A stretch of 64,000 nucleotides of DNA from Anaerococcus mediterraneensis (GTDB lineage: Bacteria > Bacillota > Clostridia > Tissierellales > Peptoniphilaceae), in assembly GCF_900128415.1 (NCBI RefSeq), contig NZ_LT635772.1:1240001-1304000 (forward strand). The letters run 5' to 3'. The notes beneath the pieces were generated by a model. That model was not told where the DNA came from, ran no database searches, and was given only the letters and a program-made list of their open reading frames with translations. Shown here piece after piece: positions 33,912 through 44,146 of the stretch. A program made the position numbers and the translations under genes. Position 1 is the first letter of the stretch, and every line of letters begins with the position of its first letter.

Positions 33912-35318
33912 TTAATTTTTAATTAAATCTTTTTTATCTTTTACAATCATTTTTGCAAGTTCGTCTGGATTTCCACAACCTGTGGTTAATACAAGATCAT
34001 CTTCTCTTATAATCTCGTATATATAATCTCTAGCTTCTTCAAATGTTGATAGATACTTGGCATTTATACCTTTCTTAACCATAGCGTCGACTACATCTTT
34101 TGAATGAATACTTGGATCAAATGCCTCTCTTGCAGCATAAATATCTGTGACTATAACTTCATCAGCAGAATTAAAACTATTTAGGAAGTCATTAAACAAA
34201 GATTTTGTTCTAGAATAAGTATGAGGCTGCCATACACATATTAGTCTACCTTTTGTATGCTCTGCTAGAGCATCTAATGTTACAAGGATTTCAGATGGGT
34301 GGTGACCATAGTCTGTCATTATTGTTGCACCATCTACATAACCCATAATCTGCATTCTTCTATCAAGTCCTGTATATTTTATTAAATTATCTCTGATAGT
34401 ATCAATATCTATGCCGTTTTCATGACATGATATTATTGCAGCCATTGCATTGTTTATATTATGCCTACCTATTACTCCAAGTTTAAAATGCTCAATATTA
34501 CCATCTTTCATAATAAGATCAAAACTTGGTCTTCCAATATCATCAAATTCAATATTTACAGCATTATAGTCAGCTTTTTCATTTTCTTGTGCATAGGTTA
34601 TTAGTTGACCTTGTACAGCATCTAATATTAATCTGTTATTATCTTCATTTAAATTCAAAATAGTTTTTGAATTTTCATCTTGATTTCTTAGGTAATCTTT
34701 AAATGTTTCTACTATGTCTTCTATATTTTTATAATAGTCAAGGTGGTCTTCATCTATATTTAGAACTATAACAGTTTGTGGAAAATAATATCTTATATTT
34801 CCTTTGTATTCACAGGCTTCAGTAACTAAGTAGTCTTCGGATCCTACTTTTACATTTCCTTTCATATCATCTAACTTACCACCTAAAAGAATTGTTGGAT
34901 TTTCGTCAGAATGTAAGAGTATTTTTGAAATCATACTAGTAGTTGTAGATTTACCATGTGAACCAGATACGGCTATAGAATTTTTATAATTTCTCATCAA
35001 AGCGCCCAAGAAAACTCCACGAGTGACAACTGGACAGCCAACTCTTTTAGCTGCAACAAGCTCTTCGTTATCTTCTGCTATCGCGTCGGTATAGATGACA
35101 AGGTCTGGATTTTGGATATTTTCTTTGCTTTGCCCAATAAATACTTTTATGCCATGATCAATAAGTCCTCTTACAGTATCAGACATACTTCTGTCAGAAC
35201 CGGTTATATTGTAACCTTTTGTATATAAAAGCTGAGCCAAGCCGCTCATAGAAATTCCACCAATACCAATAAAATGAACATTATTATAATTATGTTCATC
35301 TAAATTAAATTCAAACAT
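33912..35318 (-). CDS. murC: UDP-N-acetylmuramate--L-alanine ligase
   Basis: A 468-residue Mur ligase adding the first L-Ala to UDP-MurNAc. The N-terminal Rossmann motif is VHFIGIGGISMSGLAQLL, the ATP loop AVSGSHGKSTTTSMI. IDEDHLDYY and RHNINNAMAAI lie in the centre, and TDYGHHPSEI with WQPHTYSRTK in the C-terminal domain. It is a single minus-strand gene with AAGGAG and its own promoter, divergent from rpiB. Confidence 0.96.
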   Translation of the reverse strand: MFEFNLDEHNYNNVHFIGIGGISMSGLAQLLYTKGYNITGSDRSMSDTVRGLIDHGIKVFIGQSKENIQNPDLVIYTDAIAEDNEELVAAKRVGCPVVTRGVFLGALMRNYKNSIAVSGSHGKSTTTSMISKILLHSDENPTILLGGKLDDMKGNVKVGSEDYLVTEACEYKGNIRYYFPQTVIVLNIDEDHLDYYKNIEDIVETFKDYLRNQDENSKTILNLNEDNNRLILDAVQGQLITYAQENEKADYNAVNIEFDDIGRPSFDLIMKDGNIEHFKLGVIGRHNINNAMAAIISCHENGIDIDTIRDNLIKYTGLDRRMQIMGYVDGATIMTDYGHHPSEILVTLDALAEHTKGRLICVWQPHTYSRTKSLFNDFLNSFNSADEVIVTDIYAAREAFDPSIHSKDVVDAMVKKGINAKYLSTFEEARDYIYEIIREDDLVLTTGCGNPDELAKMIVKDKKDLIKN

Positions 35319-35359
35319 ATATTCTCCTTAAAAGTCTAGTCTAATAGTAATTTAGTTAT

Positions 35360-35392
35360 ATTATACCATATTTAATATTGAAATCTTGTCAA
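35360..35392 (-). promoter_or_regulatory. Promoter of murC (extended -10)
   Basis: On the minus strand TATAAT (35365-35360) is preceded by TGG, an extended -10. A TTGACA lies 21 bases upstream (35392-35387), too far for a normal -35, so the extended -10 probably carries recognition. Confidence 0.55.
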
Positions 35393-35400
35393 GTTATTCT

Positions 35401-35428
35401 TTGAATATGTAAATAGAAGTCGTATATT
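35401..35428 (+). promoter_or_regulatory. Candidate promoter of rpiB
   Basis: TTGAAT (35401-35406) and TATATT (35423-35428) with 16-base spacing, 30 bases before the rpiB ATG. Confidence 0.5.
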
Positions 35429-35457
35429 TATTATATGATAAAGTATAAGGAGGGTTC

Positions 35458-35901
35458 ATGAGATTTGTTGTAGGCAATGACCATGGCGGTATTGATTTAG
35501 AACCGTCTGTTGTTGAAATATTAGAAGAGCTTGGACATCAAGTTATTCATGTTGGATGTTATGATAATAAGTCATGCGATTATAGTGATTTTGCTGAAAA
35601 GGCTTGTGAAAAAATTATCAATAATGAAGCTGATTTAGGCATTCTAATTTGTGGCACAGGTTTAGGAATGAGCATGTCAGCAAACAAGATAAAGGGTATC
35701 AGGGCTGCTTGTGTTTCTGACACATATTCTGCAAAAATGGCTAGGGCACATAATAATGCTAATGTTTTGTGTATAGGCTCTAGAGTTTTAGGTTCAGAAC
35801 TATGCAAAATGATAGTAGAAATTTTTGCAAACACTGAATTTGAGGGTGGTCGTCACGCAAGACGTGTAGATAAAATCAAAAAAATAGAAGATAAATATTG
35901 A
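35458..35901 (+). CDS. rpiB: Ribose-5-phosphate isomerase B
   Basis: A 147-residue RpiB/LacA-B family isomerase. NDHGGIDL at the N terminus and ILICGTGLGMSM with catalytic Cys65 are the family landmarks; HNNANVLCIGSRVLG and GGRHARRVDKI complete the phosphate site. It interconverts ribulose-5- and ribose-5-phosphate. Followed by deoD and, further on, prs, it fits a ribose/PRPP supply theme. AAGGAGGG precedes the ATG. The related LacA/LacB sugar isomerases are a less likely alternative. Confidence 0.92.
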   Translation: MRFVVGNDHGGIDLEPSVVEILEELGHQVIHVGCYDNKSCDYSDFAEKACEKIINNEADLGILICGTGLGMSMSANKIKGIRAACVSDTYSAKMARAHNNANVLCIGSRVLGSELCKMIVEIFANTEFEGGRHARRVDKIKKIEDKY

Positions 35902-35922
35902 GGCTTATCAGTCTCTATTTTT
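35900..35922 (+). terminator. Weak hairpin after rpiB
   Basis: GAGGCT and AGTCTC (one wobble) form a 6-bp stem with the loop TATC, followed by TATTTTTG. It is probably a partial terminator before deoD. Confidence 0.5.
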
Positions 35923-35940
35923 GTCTAAAAAGGAGAAAAT

Positions 35941-36657
35941 ATGAATATACCAACACCTCATATATCAGCTAAGAGTAAGGATGAAATAGCCAAGACTGTT
36001 TTGATGCCAGGTGATCCGATGAGGGCTAAATATATAGCAGAGAATTTTTTAACTGATGCAAAATTGTTTAATGAAACAAGAGGGATGCTTGGATATACAG
36101 GATTTTATAAGGGTAAAAAAGTATCGGTTATGGGATCAGGTATGGGCATACCATCTGCTATGATATATTATAATGAACTATTTGAATTTTATGATGTTGA
36201 TACTATTATTAGAATTGGTACAGCAGGTTCTATGCAAGAAAATATAAAATTACAAGATATAGTAATAGCTTCTGCAGCTTGCTCAGAATCATCAATAAAT
36301 GATAACTTATTTGCAAATGTTAATTTTGCTGCAACCCCTGACACTGACTTGCTTATTAAGGCTTATAATATAGCGAAAGATCTTGATTTTAAGGCATATT
36401 GTGGACAAGTTCATTCATCTGACCAATTCTACTCGACAATACCAGATTATGCTTACGAAAACCTAAGGGCATATGGAGTTTTGTGTGTAGAGATGGAAAC
36501 ATATGGACTATATATGACAGCAAGAAAGCATGGTAAAAAAGCTTTGGGAATTTTTACTATGTCAGATTCATTGGTTGAAAATATATCTGATAGCGCGGCA
36601 AACAGAGAAAAATCATATACAAATATGATGAAGCTAGCCTTGGAAATTGCAGAATAA
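35941..36657 (+). CDS. deoD: Purine-nucleoside phosphorylase (DeoD type)
   Basis: A 238-residue hexameric-type phosphorylase cleaving purine (deoxy)ribonucleosides to base and ribose-1-phosphate. It has the N-terminal TPHISAKSKDEIAKTVLMPGDPMRAKYIAE, IRIGTAGSM for phosphate, VEMETYGLY for the ribose and TMSDSLVE with the catalytic Asp. AAGGAG lies before the ATG. It precedes glmU by a few bases. Confidence 0.95.
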   Translation: MNIPTPHISAKSKDEIAKTVLMPGDPMRAKYIAENFLTDAKLFNETRGMLGYTGFYKGKKVSVMGSGMGIPSAMIYYNELFEFYDVDTIIRIGTAGSMQENIKLQDIVIASAACSESSINDNLFANVNFAATPDTDLLIKAYNIAKDLDFKAYCGQVHSSDQFYSTIPDYAYENLRAYGVLCVEMETYGLYMTARKHGKKALGIFTMSDSLVENISDSAANREKSYTNMMKLALEIAE

Positions 36658-36661
36658 AAAT

Positions 36662-38050
36662 ATGATAAAAACTATAATAATGGCAGCTGGTGAAGGCACA
36701 AGGATGAAATCAAATATATCCAAAGTTCTTCATAAGCTAATAAACAAAGAAATAATTAAATATGTAAAAGAAGCAAGTGATTTTGATAATTCAGATACAA
36801 TAATTATCACAGGGTCTAACACGAAGCTTATAAGTCAAATGTTTCCTGATGTCATAACTAAAAGACAGGAAATAGGTGAAGGTATACCTTATGGTACTGG
36901 ATATGCAGCTAGTCTGGCCCTAGATCATATAGAAGACGAGGATGATGTCCTTATTTTAAATGGTGATATCCCTCTTATAAAAAAAGAAACTTTATTAGAA
37001 TTTATCGACTTTCATAAAAATAATAAGAGTTCCTGCTCGATATTATCTACAAAAATTTCTGATCCAAAAGGATATGGTAGGATTATAAGAAATGACCAGG
37101 GAGAATTTATAAAAATAACTGAAGATCGTGATTTAAAACCAGATCAAAGATCAATAAATGAAATAAATGTCGGTATCTACCTTTTTAAAGGGAAGGACCT
37201 AAGATACTCACTATCAAAAATTAATACAAATAATGATCAAAATGAGTTATATTTAACTGATTGTATAGATATAGTAAGATCAGCTAATAAACTTGTAATG
37301 GCATATGTTTCAGAAGATACTGATCAATTTTATGGTATAAACAATAAATACGAGCTTTACCAGGCAAGTAAACTGTTACAGGAAAGAATTAATAAAGCAC
37401 ACATGTTAAATGGTGTCATAATTGAAAGTCCAGATACTTGTTTTATAGAAGAAGGTGTCGAGATTGGTAAGGATACATTCATTTCCGGATTTGTAAAGAT
37501 TTTTGGTAAATCTAAGATAGGCGAAAATTGCTATATTGAAGGGTCATCTAGGATTATCGATTCAACAATAGAAGATGATGTTAGAATTGACAATGCTATC
37601 ATAGAAAAATCTTATATGGAAAAGGGGAGTGATATTGGACCTTTTGCCAGACTAAGACCTAATAGCCATATAGGAGAAAAAGTACATCTAGGTAATTTTG
37701 TAGAAGTTAAAAATTCAAAGTTAGGTAAAAATACAAAAGCTGGACATCTAGCATATATCGGTGATAGTGACCTAGGGGAAAATATAAATGTAGGTTGTGG
37801 TGTTGTATTTGTAAATTATGATGGTAAATTTAAGCATAGGTCTATAATAGAAGATGGTGCTTTTATTGGATCAAATGCAAATATAGTAGCACCAGTTCAT
37901 GTGAAAAAAGAAGGTTTTGTAGCTGCAGGCTCCACAATTACAGAGAATGTTGAAAGTGGAGAATTGATAATCGAAAGAGCAAGTCAAAAGCATATAAAAG
38001 GATATGTTGAAAAAAAGAAAATAAGAGATATGCAAAAGGAGAAAAAATGA
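36662..38050 (+). CDS. glmU: Bifunctional UDP-GlcNAc pyrophosphorylase / GlcN-1-P acetyltransferase
   Basis: A 462-residue enzyme making UDP-GlcNAc for the wall. The N-terminal nucleotidyltransferase has [28 protein letters not shown] and LNGDIPLI. From about residue 250 a left-handed beta-helix of hexapeptide repeats carries the acetyltransferase, including [13 protein letters not shown] and [15 protein letters not shown]. The ATG at 36662 fits the family start; an in-frame TTG at 36647 lies inside deoD. Neither has a clear SD. prs overlaps its end (ATGA). Confidence 0.95.
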   Translation: MIKTIIMAAGEGTRMKSNISKVLHKLINKEIIKYVKEASDFDNSDTIIITGSNTKLISQMFPDVITKRQEIGEGIPYGTGYAASLALDHIEDEDDVLILNGDIPLIKKETLLEFIDFHKNNKSSCSILSTKISDPKGYGRIIRNDQGEFIKITEDRDLKPDQRSINEINVGIYLFKGKDLRYSLSKINTNNDQNELYLTDCIDIVRSANKLVMAYVSEDTDQFYGINNKYELYQASKLLQERINKAHMLNGVIIESPDTCFIEEGVEIGKDTFISGFVKIFGKSKIGENCYIEGSSRIIDSTIEDDVRIDNAIIEKSYMEKGSDIGPFARLRPNSHIGEKVHLGNFVEVKNSKLGKNTKAGHLAYIGDSDLGENINVGCGVVFVNYDGKFKHRSIIEDGAFIGSNANIVAPVHVKKEGFVAAGSTITENVESGELIIERASQKHIKGYVEKKKIRDMQKEKK

Positions 38051-39024
38051 CATCAACAAAAAGCACCTATATTCAAAGAGGAGAATTAAAACTATTATCA
38101 GGAAATTCAAATAAGAAATTATCTGAAAGTGTATCTAAATGTTTGGGTATAGAACTAAGCAAGGCTGACATTACTAAGTTTAAAGATGGAGAGATTAGCA
38201 TAAAAATCAACGAATCCATAAGAGGTAAAGATGTCTACATCCTTCAACCAACTTCAAATCCAACAAATGATAATATCATGGAGCTTCTAATTATGATAGA
38301 TGCTTGTAGAAGAGCTTCTGCTGGTTATATAAATGCTGTTGTACCATATTATGGATATGCCAGACAAGATAGGAAAACAAGAGGTAGAGAGCCTATTACC
38401 GCTAAACTTGTTGCAAACTTACTTACTGTTGCAGGAGCAGATAGGGTTATTACTATGGACCTTCACGCAGGACAAATTCAAGGGTATTTTGATATACCTG
38501 TAGATCATTTTTCTGCTATAAGACTCCTATCAACCCATTTTTCTTCTATAGCTTATGATAAGCCGGAAGATTTTGTTGTAGTAAGTCCTGACTTAGGTGG
38601 TGTAAGAAGAGCAAGACAATTTGCTGATTACCTAAAGCTACCTATAGCTATAATAGAAAAAAGACGCCCAATGCCAAATGTATCAGAGGTTATGAGTGTA
38701 ATTGGTGACTTTAAAGGAAAACACGCTATTATCGTTGATGATATGATTGATACTGCAGGCACAATAACAAATGCAGCAGACTTTTTGGTAGAAAATGGCG
38801 CTAAGGATGTTTACCTTGTGGCAACTCACGGTGTATTTAGTGGAGATGCTATTACAAAATTACAAAAACCATCAGTTAAGGAAGTTGTAATAACAGACAC
38901 AATAGCTTTGAGCGAAGAAAAACAAATAGATAAAATAACACAAATGTCAATAGCTCCTCTACTTGCAGAAGCTATACACAGGATTAATACTTATGAATCA
39001 ATAAGTGGGCTTTTCTCAGACTGA
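38047..39024 (+). CDS. prs: Ribose-phosphate pyrophosphokinase
   Basis: A 325-residue PRPP synthetase. It contains [11 protein letters not shown] at the N terminus, [17 protein letters not shown] (ATP), [20 protein letters not shown] and the PRPP-binding loop [11 protein letters not shown]. It converts ribose-5-phosphate and ATP to PRPP. The glmU-prs-pth-mfd order is a conserved Firmicutes block. The start overlaps the glmU stop by four bases, with AAAGGAG upstream. Confidence 0.96.
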   Translation: MTSTKSTYIQRGELKLLSGNSNKKLSESVSKCLGIELSKADITKFKDGEISIKINESIRGKDVYILQPTSNPTNDNIMELLIMIDACRRASAGYINAVVPYYGYARQDRKTRGREPITAKLVANLLTVAGADRVITMDLHAGQIQGYFDIPVDHFSAIRLLSTHFSSIAYDKPEDFVVVSPDLGGVRRARQFADYLKLPIAIIEKRRPMPNVSEVMSVIGDFKGKHAIIVDDMIDTAGTITNAADFLVENGAKDVYLVATHGVFSGDAITKLQKPSVKEVVITDTIALSEEKQIDKITQMSIAPLLAEAIHRINTYESISGLFSD

Positions 39025-39025
39025 T

Positions 39026-39613
39026 ATGTACTATATAGTTGGTTTAGGAAATCCTGGCTTGCAATATGAGAATACCAGGCATAATGCAGGTTTTTTGACT
39101 ATTGATTACTTAGCAAAAAAACATAATATAGATGTCAGAAAATCAAAGTTTAAATCTCTTTATGGTCAAGGCATGATAGAAGGTCAAAAAGTTATGCTTA
39201 TTAAGCCTCAAACCTATATGAACAATTCAGGAGAAGCGGTTAGAGAAATAAGAAACTTTTATAAGTTTGATATTGATAAGTTGATAGTTATTTATGATGA
39301 TATTGATATAGATTTTGGCACAATTCGACTTAGGAAAAAAGGATCAGCAGGCAGTCATAATGGCATGAAATCAATAATATATCAAATTCAAGATGATAAA
39401 TTCCCAAGGATCAAGATATCCATAGGAAAAAAACCAGAGTATATGGACTTAGCTAATTTTGTTCTGAGTGGATTTACACAAGAGGAAGTTAAAGTTATAG
39501 AAGATGAGATAAGGCTAGCTAGCAAATCTATAGAAACTATTTTAGCTTATGATTTAGATAAAGCTATGAATGACTTTAATTCAATAAGACTATTGGATGA
39601 TTCTAATGAATAA
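39026..39613 (+). CDS. pth: Peptidyl-tRNA hydrolase
   Basis: A 195-residue hydrolase that recycles tRNA from dropped-off peptidyl-tRNA. It begins MYYIVGLGNPGLQYENTRHNAGF (catalytic His in RHNAGF), with MLIKPQTYMNNSGEAV, IYDDIDIDFGTIRLRKKGSAGSHNGMKSI later. An in-frame GTG at 39005 lies inside prs; neither start has an SD, and the ATG matches the family N terminus. It overlaps mfd by eight bases. Confidence 0.93.
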   Translation: MYYIVGLGNPGLQYENTRHNAGFLTIDYLAKKHNIDVRKSKFKSLYGQGMIEGQKVMLIKPQTYMNNSGEAVREIRNFYKFDIDKLIVIYDDIDIDFGTIRLRKKGSAGSHNGMKSIIYQIQDDKFPRIKISIGKKPEYMDLANFVLSGFTQEEVKVIEDEIRLASKSIETILAYDLDKAMNDFNSIRLLDDSNE

Positions 39614-42600
39614 ATTAATTGAAAAATTAATTGATATAGATCAAATAAAAAAAATAAAATACCAAATAGATGATTTTTCACCTATGTATATCCAGGGCCT
39701 TAGTGAGGGCATAAAACCTCACTTGGCCCTAGCTTTGTTTGAGCTTTTAGGTAAAAATATAGTAATTGTTGCTGAAAATAAAAAAAGAGCCCAAGAATAT
39801 ATGCAGGATATAAATTCTATCAGTGACGTAGGAAAATATTATCCAGAAAAAGAGGTTAATTATTATAATATAAAATCATTTTCTAGTGAAGATTCATATA
39901 AGAGACTTGAATTGTTGACATCTTTAGTTAAAAATGAAAAGTTGATATGTGTGACAAGCATAGAAGCAATGAAAAATAAGTTGACATCTTTAGATGAATT
40001 TAACAGATCATTTGTTAGAATAGATGGTGAATCAATTATTGATGTTGATGAGTTCATTAAAAATCTATTGGACTTAGCTTATTCACCTACAGATTTTGTA
40101 GAAAATAGGGGTGACTTTGCTAGGAGAGGATCTATAATAGACTTTTGGCCAATGGATAGAGACAACCCTATAAGGCTTGAACTTTTTGATGATGAGGTTG
40201 ACTCAATTAGGATTTTTGATAAGGACAACCAAAGAACTATTGATAAAATTGAATTTATTAATATAGGTCCAGCAAGTGAACTTTTATACAATAAAGATAA
40301 TTATGATTCTGTCATATCTCTTATAAAAAAGGATATAAAAAATAAGAAGGTAGAAAATTCTAATGATCAAAAACTTGTTGATAAGTATACACAGATAATT
40401 GCATTTTTAGAAAACTCGACATATATAGCAAATAGGGATTTGATCGATGCCTATAGGATGAATGAATATTCTACATTTATAGATTATTTACCAAAAGACA
40501 CTGTTTTTATATTTGATGATATTTCTAGAATATATGAAAGTACTAAAGATAATGATCAAAAGTTTATAGAAGATTTAACTTATCAGATTGATAATGGAGA
40601 GGTATTTTCTTCCTTTTCAAATTTGCTATTAGATACAAATGACCTGTATAAAAAAATTGGTGGATTTAAGCTTATTAACTTTACATCCATTTTAAAGAGA
40701 ACAAAACTATTCTCGCCAGAAAAAATCATCAACCTAAAAACTATAGAAGCTGAAAATTTCAACAAAAATGTTGATGCTTTTATAAATACTAGCATTGGTA
40801 TAGCAAACAATAATGATAATATATATATTTTTGCCTCATCAAAAACAAAAAAAGAAAGTTTACTAAATGCCTTTAAGGATAAGAAATTTCTTCTTGCAAA
40901 TACAGAAACAGATGATGTAAACTACGGTGTGGCTGATGTTATAATATCCGAAAAGAGTGCTAGAGAAGGCTATTATATAAAAGATGCCAATTTATATGTT
41001 TTTACAAGCAGGGAAATTTTTGGTAGGAACTCTAAGAATAAAAGAGTAACAAAGAAAAAAACTTCTTCTAAAAATATAATCAATTATTCAGACTTAGAGA
41101 TTGGAGATTATGTTGTACATGAAAACAATGGTATTGGTATTTATAAGGGTCTGACAAAAATCGAAAGAGATGATATAGAAAAAGATTTTATCCTAATAGA
41201 ATATAAGGGCAATGACAGGCTCTATATACCAGTTGATCAAATGAATCTAGTAAGTAAATATATAGGTAATAAAGGAGATAAACCAAAGCTATCTTCACTT
41301 GGTTCGACTCAATGGCAAAAATCAAAATGGAGAGCCAAAAAAGCTGTAGATGAAATAGCTGATGATCTTGTCAAACTATATGCTGAAAGATCCAAACAAA
41401 AAGGCCATGTATTTTCTAAGGATACGCCATGGCAGATAGAATTCGAAAACTCCTTTCCTTATGATGAGACTTTCTCTCAGCTTAGAAGTATTGATGAAAT
41501 AAAAGCTGACATGGAAAATGATCAGCCTATGGATAGACTTTTGTGTGGAGATGTTGGTTATGGTAAAACAGAGGTTGCACTGAGAGCTGCTTTTAAAGCT
41601 ATAATGGATGGCTATCAAGTAGCGTTTTTAGTACCAACAACAATACTTGCAAATCAACACTACCAAACAATAAAAGATCGATTTAAAGATTATCCAATCA
41701 ATGTAGCTATGCTTTCAAGATTTAATACAAAAAGCAAAGATGAGGAAATTTTAAAAGGCATACAGACTGGAAAAATTGATATAGTTGTTGGAACTCATCG
41801 ACTTTTATCTAAAGATATTAAATTTAAAAAGTTGGGTCTACTTATAATAGACGAAGAGCAAAGATTTGGAGTAAAGCATAAAGAAAAATTTAAAAAAATG
41901 AAATCTTCAATAGATGTTTTGACCTTATCTGCTACACCAATTCCGAGAACTTTGCAAATGTCTCTCTCAGGAATTAGAGATTTATCAACCCTTGATGAGC
42001 CACCTGAAGAAAGACAGCCAGTTAATACCTACGTACTAGAATTTGATCCATCTTTAATTAGAAATGCTATCCTGAGAGAAATTGATAGGTCTGGTCAAGT
42101 TTATTTTGTTTATAATAGGGTAAATGATATTGATCATATATATATGAAATTAAAAGATTTGGTGCCAGAGGCAAATATAGAAATAATCCATGGTCAAATG
42201 AGTCCTAGACAGATCGAAAATATCATGGTTGACTTTATTGATGGTAAAATTGATGTATTACTTGCTACTACAATTATAGAAACAGGCATGGATATAAAAA
42301 ATGTCAATACTATTATAATATATGATTCTGACCTTATGGGGCTATCTCAGCTTTATCAGTTAAAAGGTAGGATAGGAAGGGGTTATAGGTCATCTTATGC
42401 TTATTTCACCTACAGAACTGGTAAGGTGCTTACAGATATCGGTGAGAAAAGACTTAAATCTATAAAGGATTTTTCTGATTTTGGATCTGGTTATAAGATA
42501 GCTATGAAAGATCTTGAGCTCAGAGGGGCTGGCAACCTATTAGGAGAGAGTCAGTCCGGCCATGTAGAGGCAGTTGGTTACGATTTATATGTAAAATTTT

Positions 42601-43100
42601 TACAAGAAGCTGTGGAAAAAGCTAGTGGTAAAGAAGTGAAAATTAAGCGAGAAGACCAAACTTATATAGATATAAAGGTAGATGCCTACATTCCTAACTC
42701 ATATATAAGTGATCCAAATCAAAAAATTGAGATCTACAATAGAATTGCAAATATAGAAGAAAAAGAAGACTATGATTTGATTGTCGAAGAGCTTATAGAT
42801 GTTTATGGTGATATACCGCTAATAGTTGACAATATTATGTATGTTTCACTAATAAAAGCAATTGCTAGTTCTAATGGTATAGTAGAAATTAAGGAAAAGT
42901 CAAGTGATATATATCTATATTTTAAAGATAGGCAGTTATTTAGTCTAGAAGAATTAAAGGATATAAATCAGAACTACAGGTCTGAGATGAGACTAGATTT
43001 ATCTACCAAGCCAGCCTTTATAATACCTAGTACTAAAACAAAATTACTTGACACTTATGAACTTTTAGATACAATTAACAAGATAAGGAGTAAAAAATGA
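39606..43100 (+). CDS. mfd: Transcription-repair coupling factor
   Basis: A 1164-residue translocase that removes stalled RNA polymerase and recruits UvrA. It has N-terminal UvrB-like domains (ARRGSIIDFWPMD near residue 170), the RNA polymerase-interacting CarD-like domain (LEIGDYVVHENNGIGIYKGL near 495), the RecG-like helicase with Walker A GDVGYGKTEVALRAA, DEEQRFGVKHKE, QRFG and the TRG region, and a C-terminal TRCF domain. Two starts (39597, 39606) are possible within pth. Confidence 0.95.
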   Translation: MNKLIEKLIDIDQIKKIKYQIDDFSPMYIQGLSEGIKPHLALALFELLGKNIVIVAENKKRAQEYMQDINSISDVGKYYPEKEVNYYNIKSFSSEDSYKRLELLTSLVKNEKLICVTSIEAMKNKLTSLDEFNRSFVRIDGESIIDVDEFIKNLLDLAYSPTDFVENRGDFARRGSIIDFWPMDRDNPIRLELFDDEVDSIRIFDKDNQRTIDKIEFINIGPASELLYNKDNYDSVISLIKKDIKNKKVENSNDQKLVDKYTQIIAFLENSTYIANRDLIDAYRMNEYSTFIDYLPKDTVFIFDDISRIYESTKDNDQKFIEDLTYQIDNGEVFSSFSNLLLDTNDLYKKIGGFKLINFTSILKRTKLFSPEKIINLKTIEAENFNKNVDAFINTSIGIANNNDNIYIFASSKTKKESLLNAFKDKKFLLANTETDDVNYGVADVIISEKSAREGYYIKDANLYVFTSREIFGRNSKNKRVTKKKTSSKNIINYSDLEIGDYVVHENNGIGIYKGLTKIERDDIEKDFILIEYKGNDRLYIPVDQMNLVSKYIGNKGDKPKLSSLGSTQWQKSKWRAKKAVDEIADDLVKLYAERSKQKGHVFSKDTPWQIEFENSFPYDETFSQLRSIDEIKADMENDQPMDRLLCGDVGYGKTEVALRAAFKAIMDGYQVAFLVPTTILANQHYQTIKDRFKDYPINVAMLSRFNTKSKDEEILKGIQTGKIDIVVGTHRLLSKDIKFKKLGLLIIDEEQRFGVKHKEKFKKMKSSIDVLTLSATPIPRTLQMSLSGIRDLSTLDEPPEERQPVNTYVLEFDPSLIRNAILREIDRSGQVYFVYNRVNDIDHIYMKLKDLVPEANIEIIHGQMSPRQIENIMVDFIDGKIDVLLATTIIETGMDIKNVNTIIIYDSDLMGLSQLYQLKGRIGRGYRSSYAYFTYRTGKVLTDIGEKRLKSIKDFSDFGSGYKIAMKDLELRGAGNLLGESQSGHVEAVGYDLYVKFLQEAVEKASGKEVKIKREDQTYIDIKVDAYIPNSYISDPNQKIEIYNRIANIEEKEDYDLIVEELIDVYGDIPLIVDNIMYVSLIKAIASSNGIVEIKEKSSDIYLYFKDRQLFSLEELKDINQNYRSEMRLDLSTKPAFIIPSTKTKLLDTYELLDTINKIRSKK

Positions 43101-44146
43101 ACAAAAAAATATTAACACTAATGTTAGCATCTACAATGGTGCTAGGAGCTTGTGGTAACCAAGCTAAAAATGATGGGGATAACCAAAAACAAGTAGAAAG
43201 TAAAGCAGATAGCAAAGAAGCAGCCAAAGAACTTGGAAAAGATTCTGTCGCTATAGTAAATGGAGAAAAAATATCTAAAGATAGCTACAAAGAAGAAATG
43301 AGCTTTTATGGTTCAATGCTTGCTAGCAGGCAAAATCTTAAAAACTCAATAATTCAAATGATGGTCCAAGATAAATTAATATCTGATGACATGAAAGCAA
43401 ATAAGCTCACAGTTGCCGATAAAGAAGTAAATGATGCTTTTATGAATTCAGTAAAACAATTTGGCGGACAAGAACAATTTGATAAAATGCTTGATGATTA
43501 CAACATGGATCTTGAGAAATTCAAAGAAACAGTTAAAAAAGATCTTATGTATCAAAAACATAGAGAATGGTTTGGTAAAGAACATCAAGTAAGCGATGAT
43601 GAAATCAAAAAATATTTTGAAGATAACAAAGAACAATTTTCTAAACGTGATGCTTCACATATTTTAGTAGAAGATGAAGAAACAGCTAAAGAGATAAAGA
43701 AAAAATTAGACGAAGGTGAAGACTTTGCAAAACTTGCTAAAGAATATTCAAAAGATTCAGCTAATGCTGAAAAGGGTGGGGAATTAGGAAGTTTTTCAAA
43801 AGGCCAAATGGTAAAAGAATTTGAAGATGCTGTATTCAGCCTAAAAGAAGGCGAAATATCTGGACCAGTTAAAACTCAATTTGGATATCATATAATAAAA
43901 TTAAATAAAATTGAAGAATCTCTTGAAGATAGCAAAGAGCAAATAACAAAAATATTGACAGACAAGAAATATGCAGATTATATAAAAGAATTAAATGAAA
44001 AAGCAAATGTTATTACAGAATCAACAATAGCTAATGAAAAAGCCGCTGAAGATCAAAAGAGTGAATCTTCAGATGAAGCAAGTAAAGAAAATTCAGAATC
44101 TGCAGATAATGATGAAGATGAAACTAAAGAAAAAGACAACAAGTAA
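43097..44146 (+). CDS. prsA: PrsA-like foldase lipoprotein (parvulin-type PPIase)
   Basis: A 349-residue lipoprotein: signal peptide with lipobox VLGAC (Cys19), a SurA_N-like helical region (VAIVNGEKISKDSYKEEM) and a parvulin domain from about residue 190 (DASHILVEDEETAKEIKKKL, SKDSANAEKGGELGSFSKGQM, FGYHIIKL). It should help fold secreted proteins outside the membrane. A C-terminal tail of about 35 residues is almost only Glu, Asp, Ser, Lys and Asn. AAGGAG precedes the ATG, which overlaps mfd by four bases. Confidence 0.9.
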   Translation: MNKKILTLMLASTMVLGACGNQAKNDGDNQKQVESKADSKEAAKELGKDSVAIVNGEKISKDSYKEEMSFYGSMLASRQNLKNSIIQMMVQDKLISDDMKANKLTVADKEVNDAFMNSVKQFGGQEQFDKMLDDYNMDLEKFKETVKKDLMYQKHREWFGKEHQVSDDEIKKYFEDNKEQFSKRDASHILVEDEETAKEIKKKLDEGEDFAKLAKEYSKDSANAEKGGELGSFSKGQMVKEFEDAVFSLKEGEISGPVKTQFGYHIIKLNKIEESLEDSKEQITKILTDKKYADYIKELNEKANVITESTIANEKAAEDQKSESSDEASKENSESADNDEDETKEKDNK